A stretch of 10,023 nt of DNA from positions 1 to 10,023 of the forward strand of contig JAUWZM010000088.1 in assembly GCA_030615365.1 (NCBI GenBank), given 5' to 3'. The notes beneath the pieces are model-generated. The model had not been told where the DNA came from. It ran no database searches and saw nothing but the letters and a program-made list of their open reading frames with translations. The position numbers and the translations under genes were made by a program. Of the stretch, positions 6,773 through 10,023 are shown piece by piece (within the stretch, counting starts at the first letter, position 1; each line of letters begins with the position of its first letter). The DNA is from Candidatus Aerophobota bacterium (lineage in GTDB: Bacteria > Aerophobota > Aerophobia > Aerophobales > B3-G15).

Positions 6773-7588
6773 ATGATTAAGAGGTTGACACTATACGTAA
6801 TACTTATTGTTTTAGTTGCCCTATGGATAGTTCCCTTTTATAGTACTATTATTACTTCTTTTAAGAGCTTTGATGAGATCATAAGTGGTAATTTTTGGGG
6901 GTTCCCTAAGACGATACTGTTTAACAATTTTGTAGATGCTTGGATTGATGGTCATATAAACCGATATCTTCTCAATAGCTTTATTATTGTTATCCCTTCA
7001 GTGCTTGGTGCATTATTCTTATCTTCCCTGGGAGCTCATGCTCTGGCCAGATATGACTTCAGAGCGAATCGGTTGATATTGCTTACTTTCTTGGGGTTTA
7101 ACATGCTACCACCTCAGATACTTTTAATTCCTGTGTTTAAACTTACTAATCTTCTCAGAATTTATAATACCTATTTTGCCCTAATTATTTTTCACATTGC
7201 CTTTCAGACCGGTTTTTGCACTTTTTTCTTACGAAATTTCATGAAGACCATTCCTTCTGAAATAATTGATGCTGCCAGGATGGATGGAGTTTCTGAGTTT
7301 GGAATTTACGCCAAGATTGTTCTCCCTCTGACCATACCTGCTATGGCTGCCTTAGGAACTTTGGAATTTACTTGGGTGTGGAACGATTATCTTTGGGCAA
7401 TTACACTCTTGAGAGGTGATAACTTGAAACCGGTGACAGCGGGTCTGGCCAGTCTTCAGGGACAGTATGTGAGCTCCTGGGGAGTACAGAATGCAGGAGC
7501 TCTCATAGCCATTGTTCCTACTATTCTGGTTTTCGTATTTTTGCAGAAATATTTTATTAAAGGATTAACTTTAGGAGCAGCTAAATAA
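6773..7588 (+). CDS. Sugar ABC transporter permease, MalG/UgpE type
   Basis: This is the second channel subunit, which pairs with the 5890-6771 permease. It has 271 residues, six predicted membrane segments and the N-terminal IVPFYSTIITSFKSFDEI segment characteristic of the MalG/UgpE branch. The EAA loop is DAARMDG at 166-172, followed by VSEFGIYAKIVLPLTIPA. A later ITLLRGDNLKPVTAGLA and the C-terminal KYFIKGLTLGAAK ending are standard for the family. It starts one base after the preceding stop, and with only a weak purine stretch ahead it is probably translated by coupling. No ATP-binding cassette gene follows. In many bacteria with this layout one shared MsmX/MsmK/UgpC-type ATPase serves several importers. 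Confidence 0.94.
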   Translation: MIKRLTLYVILIVLVALWIVPFYSTIITSFKSFDEIISGNFWGFPKTILFNNFVDAWIDGHINRYLLNSFIIVIPSVLGALFLSSLGAHALARYDFRANRLILLTFLGFNMLPPQILLIPVFKLTNLLRIYNTYFALIIFHIAFQTGFCTFFLRNFMKTIPSEIIDAARMDGVSEFGIYAKIVLPLTIPAMAALGTLEFTWVWNDYLWAITLLRGDNLKPVTAGLASLQGQYVSSWGVQNAGALIAIVPTILVFVFLQKYFIKGLTLGAAK

Positions 7589-7641
7589 TTAATGACCAAA
7601 TTGAGAAAGATCAACTAAAGGTATGAGAACGAGGCAGAAAT

Positions 7642-9588
7642 ATGTATTTAGGTGTTGATTATTATCCAGAGCATTGGGAGAAGGAGCGGTGGCCGGTTGA
7701 TGCCAAGCTTATGGAAAGGGCTGGAATTAATGTGGTAAGGCTGGCCGAATTTGCCTGGAGCAAGTTAGAGCCGGAGGATGAGGTATATGATTTCAGCTGG
7801 CTGGATGAGGTAATGGATATTCTTAATAAAAGGGGGGCAAAGGTTATTCTCTGCACTCCTACCGCTACTCCACCTAGCTGGCTTATAAACAAGCACCCTG
7901 ATATATTACCTTTACTAAAGAATGGGCAGCGCATGGCTCTTGGAGCAAGAAGACATTACTGCATTACAAACAGAACCTACTATTACTACTCTCAAAGAAT
8001 TGTAAAGAGGTTGGCAGGGCACTATAGGAGCAATCCTCAGGTGATTGGCTGGCAGGTGGATAATGAGTTTGGCAACCCAAAATGCTACTGTAACAGTTGT
8101 AGGAAGGAATTCCAGCGCTGGCTCAAATTAAGATATAAAACCCTGGAAAATTTAAATCAATCCTGGGGCAACGTCTTCTGGAGTCAGGATTATACCTCCT
8201 GGGATCAGATACCCCTGCCTATAGTAGATTATCATAATCCAGCCCTTGACCTGGATTTTAGAAGATTTTTCTCGGATATGACTGTTAAATACAGCAATAT
8301 GCAGATAAAGATTTTAAAGAGCGTAACTCCTGACAAATTCATAACCCACAATTTCATGGGACTTTTCCCCGATCTTAATTATTATGATCTGGCAGAAAAG
8401 TATAACTTCGTCTCCTGGGATAACTATCCTCAAAAATTGGAAAATAGATTTTATGTAGGATTAGCTCATGATGTTATGAGGGGACTTAAGAAAAAAAACT
8501 TTTGGGTAACGGAGGAGCAGTGTAGTTATCTAACAAGGGAGGATATAACCCCCACCCTCCCTCCAGGGCAGATGAGACTTTGGACGTATCAATGTTATGC
8601 TCATGGAGCGGAGGCAGTAGTGTATTTTAGGTGGAGAGCATGCAGTTTTGGAATAGAACAGTTTCACTCTGGCATCCTGCAGCACGATGGGACGAATAAA
8701 TCTATAAGCTACAAAGAGGTTGCCCAAATAGGCTCTGAGATACATCGTATCGGACCTCAGTTTGAAGACTCTAAAGTAGTCTCTCCTGTAGCCATCATCT
8801 ACGATTATGATAATATCTGGGCAAACTGTAGCTATCAGGAAGAACCAATGTACAGTTATCTTGATGAGATACTGCGATTTTATAAAGCAATAAGGAAAAG
8901 GGGGATAAATGTTGATATGATAAAAGCAACCGATGATCTAAGTAAATACAAAGCTGTTATTGCCCCACTTATGTATATAGTAACTGATGAGGCAGAAGAT
9001 AATATCAAAAGATATGTAGACGAGGGAGGTATATTTGTTGCCGGATTCAGATTTGGGATAAAAGATATCCATAGTGATATGGTAAAGAACGTGCTTCCCG
9101 GCAAACTAAAAAAGCTTTTTGGCATAAGCATATATACCTGGGATAACCTAAGAGAGAAGAAAGTAGAGGTGAAAGATGATGAGGGCAATATTTATCAGGC
9201 AGATACCTTTGCTGATCTTATAGCCCCTGAAGAGGCTAAACCTATAGCCAGGTATAACAGCAGCTGGTACACTGGTCATGCAGCGGCTACAGTGAATACC
9301 TTTGAAAAGGGTAGAGCTTATTATGTGGGCTGCAGATTGCCTCAAAGTTTCTATGATAGATTCATAGAGAAAGTCCTGCAAGGTTTAGCCCTTGAAAGCA
9401 TTGAAGTCCCAGATGAAGTGGAGATAACCACAAGAGAAAAAGAGGGCAAAAGATTTATATTTGTAATGAATTTTTCAGATAAGCCTTCAAGAATATTTCT
9501 AGGTGAGGAATATACAGAGCTTATAAAGGGAAAAAGGCTGAAAGAGGAGATAAACCTTGATCCTTTTGAGGTGCTAATCTTGGTATAA
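7642..9588 (+). CDS. Beta-galactosidase, glycoside hydrolase family 42
   Basis: This retaining glycosidase hydrolyses terminal beta-galactosyl linkages. It has no signal peptide, so it acts in the cytoplasm on imported oligosaccharide. The 648 residues fit GH42. The N-terminal TIM barrel opens LGVDYYPEHWEKERWPVDAK. The acid/base glutamate is E142 in WQVDNEFG. The nucleophile is inferred as E291 in FWVTEEQ, followed by the conserved RLWTYQCYAHGAEAVVYFRW. Four cysteines at 107, 148, 150 and 153 match the structural zinc site known from Thermus A4 beta-galactosidase. The middle domain starts near VVSPVAIIYDYDN, and a small beta domain ends NLDPFEVLILV. GAGG at 7631-7634 lies 7 bases before the ATG. 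The gene sits 53 bases after the permease and is the last of the operon. Some GH42 enzymes prefer galacto-oligosaccharides, arabinogalactan fragments or alpha-L-arabinosides over lactose; the sequence does not settle which. Confidence 0.95.
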   Translation: MYLGVDYYPEHWEKERWPVDAKLMERAGINVVRLAEFAWSKLEPEDEVYDFSWLDEVMDILNKRGAKVILCTPTATPPSWLINKHPDILPLLKNGQRMALGARRHYCITNRTYYYYSQRIVKRLAGHYRSNPQVIGWQVDNEFGNPKCYCNSCRKEFQRWLKLRYKTLENLNQSWGNVFWSQDYTSWDQIPLPIVDYHNPALDLDFRRFFSDMTVKYSNMQIKILKSVTPDKFITHNFMGLFPDLNYYDLAEKYNFVSWDNYPQKLENRFYVGLAHDVMRGLKKKNFWVTEEQCSYLTREDITPTLPPGQMRLWTYQCYAHGAEAVVYFRWRACSFGIEQFHSGILQHDGTNKSISYKEVAQIGSEIHRIGPQFEDSKVVSPVAIIYDYDNIWANCSYQEEPMYSYLDEILRFYKAIRKRGINVDMIKATDDLSKYKAVIAPLMYIVTDEAEDNIKRYVDEGGIFVAGFRFGIKDIHSDMVKNVLPGKLKKLFGISIYTWDNLREKKVEVKDDEGNIYQADTFADLIAPEEAKPIARYNSSWYTGHAAATVNTFEKGRAYYVGCRLPQSFYDRFIEKVLQGLALESIEVPDEVEITTREKEGKRFIFVMNFSDKPSRIFLGEEYTELIKGKRLKEEINLDPFEVLILV

Positions 9589-9762
9589 ATAGAGGATTGC
9601 TTTGCATCACAAGTACTTGATAGAGTTGTAGGGTGTCAGGAAATCGTTACCACTCCTGATTACCCAAAAGGTAGAGATATCACCCAAGATATAGGAGGAA
9701 AGTGGGCAAATTCCTCAGGAAGGTTGCATTCTAAATTCCCTTAATTTCTTCTCTACAAGTTG

Positions 9763-9785
9763 TCAAACCCTTGGGTTTGATCTTT
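9763..9785 (+). terminator. Probable operon terminator after the beta-galactosidase
   Basis: TCAAACCC (9763-9770) and GGGTTTGA (9773-9780) form a perfect 8-bp inverted repeat separated by TT. It would fold as a 7-bp stem with a CTTG loop, followed by TCTTT. It lies 175 bases after the stop of the last operon gene and upstream of the comEC promoter candidate. The U tract is short, so efficiency may be modest. Confidence 0.45.
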
Positions 9786-9858
9786 AAAAATCAATCTTCT
9801 CCACATACCTGACTTGACACAAGAAGGCAAAAACTTAATCCCAATCCCCCCGAAATTA

Positions 9859-9887
9859 TTGACAGATGCAGGAGTCTCGGATATAGT
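9859..9887 (+). promoter_or_regulatory. Candidate comEC promoter
   Basis: TTGACA at 9859-9864 and TATAGT at 9882-9887 are separated by 17 bp, close to the sigma70 consensus. Initiation near 9894 would leave a leader of about 26 bases before the comEC ATG. Its presence suggests comEC is expressed independently of comEA here. Confidence 0.55.
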
Positions 9888-9919
9888 GGACACAAGAAAG
9901 AAAATTTCCCTCACTCCTG

Positions 9920-10023
9920 ATGAATAAACCCATTGTTGGACTTACCCTTTTCTTCATAGCAGGAATAATCCTGGGAAGGTATCTCTCCCTGCCTTTTCTT
10001 TCCCTCTACTTAACTTTTCTCTT
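9920..10023 (+). CDS. comEC: ComEC/Rec2-family DNA-uptake channel, N-terminus only (partial)
   Basis: ATG at 9920 opens a frame that runs off the window after 34 codons. The residues are MNKPIVGLTLFFIAGIILGR followed by YLSLPFLSLYLTFL. A short N-terminus leading straight into a 'P.v.l...fi.Gi.lG' membrane segment is typical of ComEC, the inner-membrane channel that imports single-stranded DNA during transformation. comEA upstream supports the call, since the two are normally neighbours. No good ribosome binding site is visible. The competence channel itself (Competence and metallo-beta-lactamase-like domains) lies outside the window, so the call rests on the first segment and context. Confidence 0.6.
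   Translation, partial: MNKPIVGLTLFFIAGIILGRYLSLPFLSLYLTFL

Larger units (their letters stand above)
9589..9919. other. Intergenic region between the beta-galactosidase and comEC
   Basis: No recognisable intact gene lies in these 331 bases. They hold a palindrome at 9763-9780 that may end the operon and a promoter-like pair at 9859-9887. Two frames without start codons stand out. One runs 9589-9744 in phase with the beta-galactosidase after its stop (IEDCFASQVLDRVVGCQE onward). The other runs 9781-9927 and ends inside comEC (containing NLIPIPPKLLTDAGVSD). The 10-mer GACACAAGAA occurs at 9816-9825 and 9889-9898. I cannot assign a function to these frames. Confidence 0.55.

Noticed and set aside
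9589..9744. 51 open codons in phase after the beta-galactosidase stop, suggesting stop read-through or a truncated longer enzyme
   Set aside because: The GH42 protein already ends with its normal C-terminal beta domain (DPFEVLILV), and an open run of this length is not rare by chance.
9814..9840. Second promoter (TTGACA at 9814-9819) ahead of comEC
   Set aside because: No acceptable -10 box at 16-18 bp; the nearest candidate TTAATC has a 15-bp spacer, and the downstream TTGACA/TATAGT pair is much better.
1..10023. CRISPR arrays, tRNA or rRNA genes, insertion sequences, riboswitches
   Set aside because: No regularly spaced repeats, cloverleaf or rRNA-like stretches, or transposase motifs were seen on either strand.

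Overview
The window is AT-rich bacterial chromosome. Nearly all of it reads on the + strand. It holds housekeeping and competence genes (leuS, comEA, start of comEC) with a sugar-uptake and glycosidase operon placed between comEA and comEC. Diagnostic points are a bacterial-type leucyl-tRNA synthetase, ComEA and ComEC, and a sugar-binding protein with a plain type I signal peptide and no lipobox cysteine. The last point fits a two-membrane cell with a periplasm better than a Gram-positive one. The gene set suits an anaerobic fermenter or saprotroph, possibly from an uncultured phylum. I cannot name the taxon from the sequence alone.

Layout: positions 1-90 are the last 29 codons of an unidentified protein. 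leuS (125-2584) follows closely, then comEA (2610-3119). Next is a gene-poor stretch (3120-3643). It holds an antisense C-terminal remnant of a HAD-family phosphatase (3088-3372), a possible terminator for leuS-comEA (3216-3238), a strong sigma70-type promoter (TTGACA/CATAAT, 3509-3536) and two identical, inversely oriented 15-nt copies of a CG-centred palindrome that look like LacI-family operators. The LacI-family regulator (3620-4358) is broken: it lacks a good start codon and has lost the middle of its ligand-binding domain, with a frameshift at the join.

The sugar operon follows: a periplasmic sugar-binding protein (4492-5757), two membrane permeases (5890-6771 and 6773-7588) and a cytoplasmic GH42 beta-galactosidase (7642-9588). 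A pair of mutually exclusive hairpins between the binding-protein and permease genes, one a good intrinsic terminator, probably sets the transporter stoichiometry. No ATPase subunit is encoded, so a shared MsmX/UgpC-type ATPase elsewhere is expected. Together these genes would import a galactose-containing oligosaccharide or glycoside and cleave it in the cytoplasm.

Positions 9589-9919 hold a probable operon terminator (palindrome at 9763-9780) and a TTGACA-17-TATAGT promoter. comEC starts at 9920 and runs off the window. The most interesting points are the dead repressor beside intact twin operators, the competing hairpins after the binding-protein gene, and the split comEA/comEC pair with gene remnants at the edges of the sugar operon.
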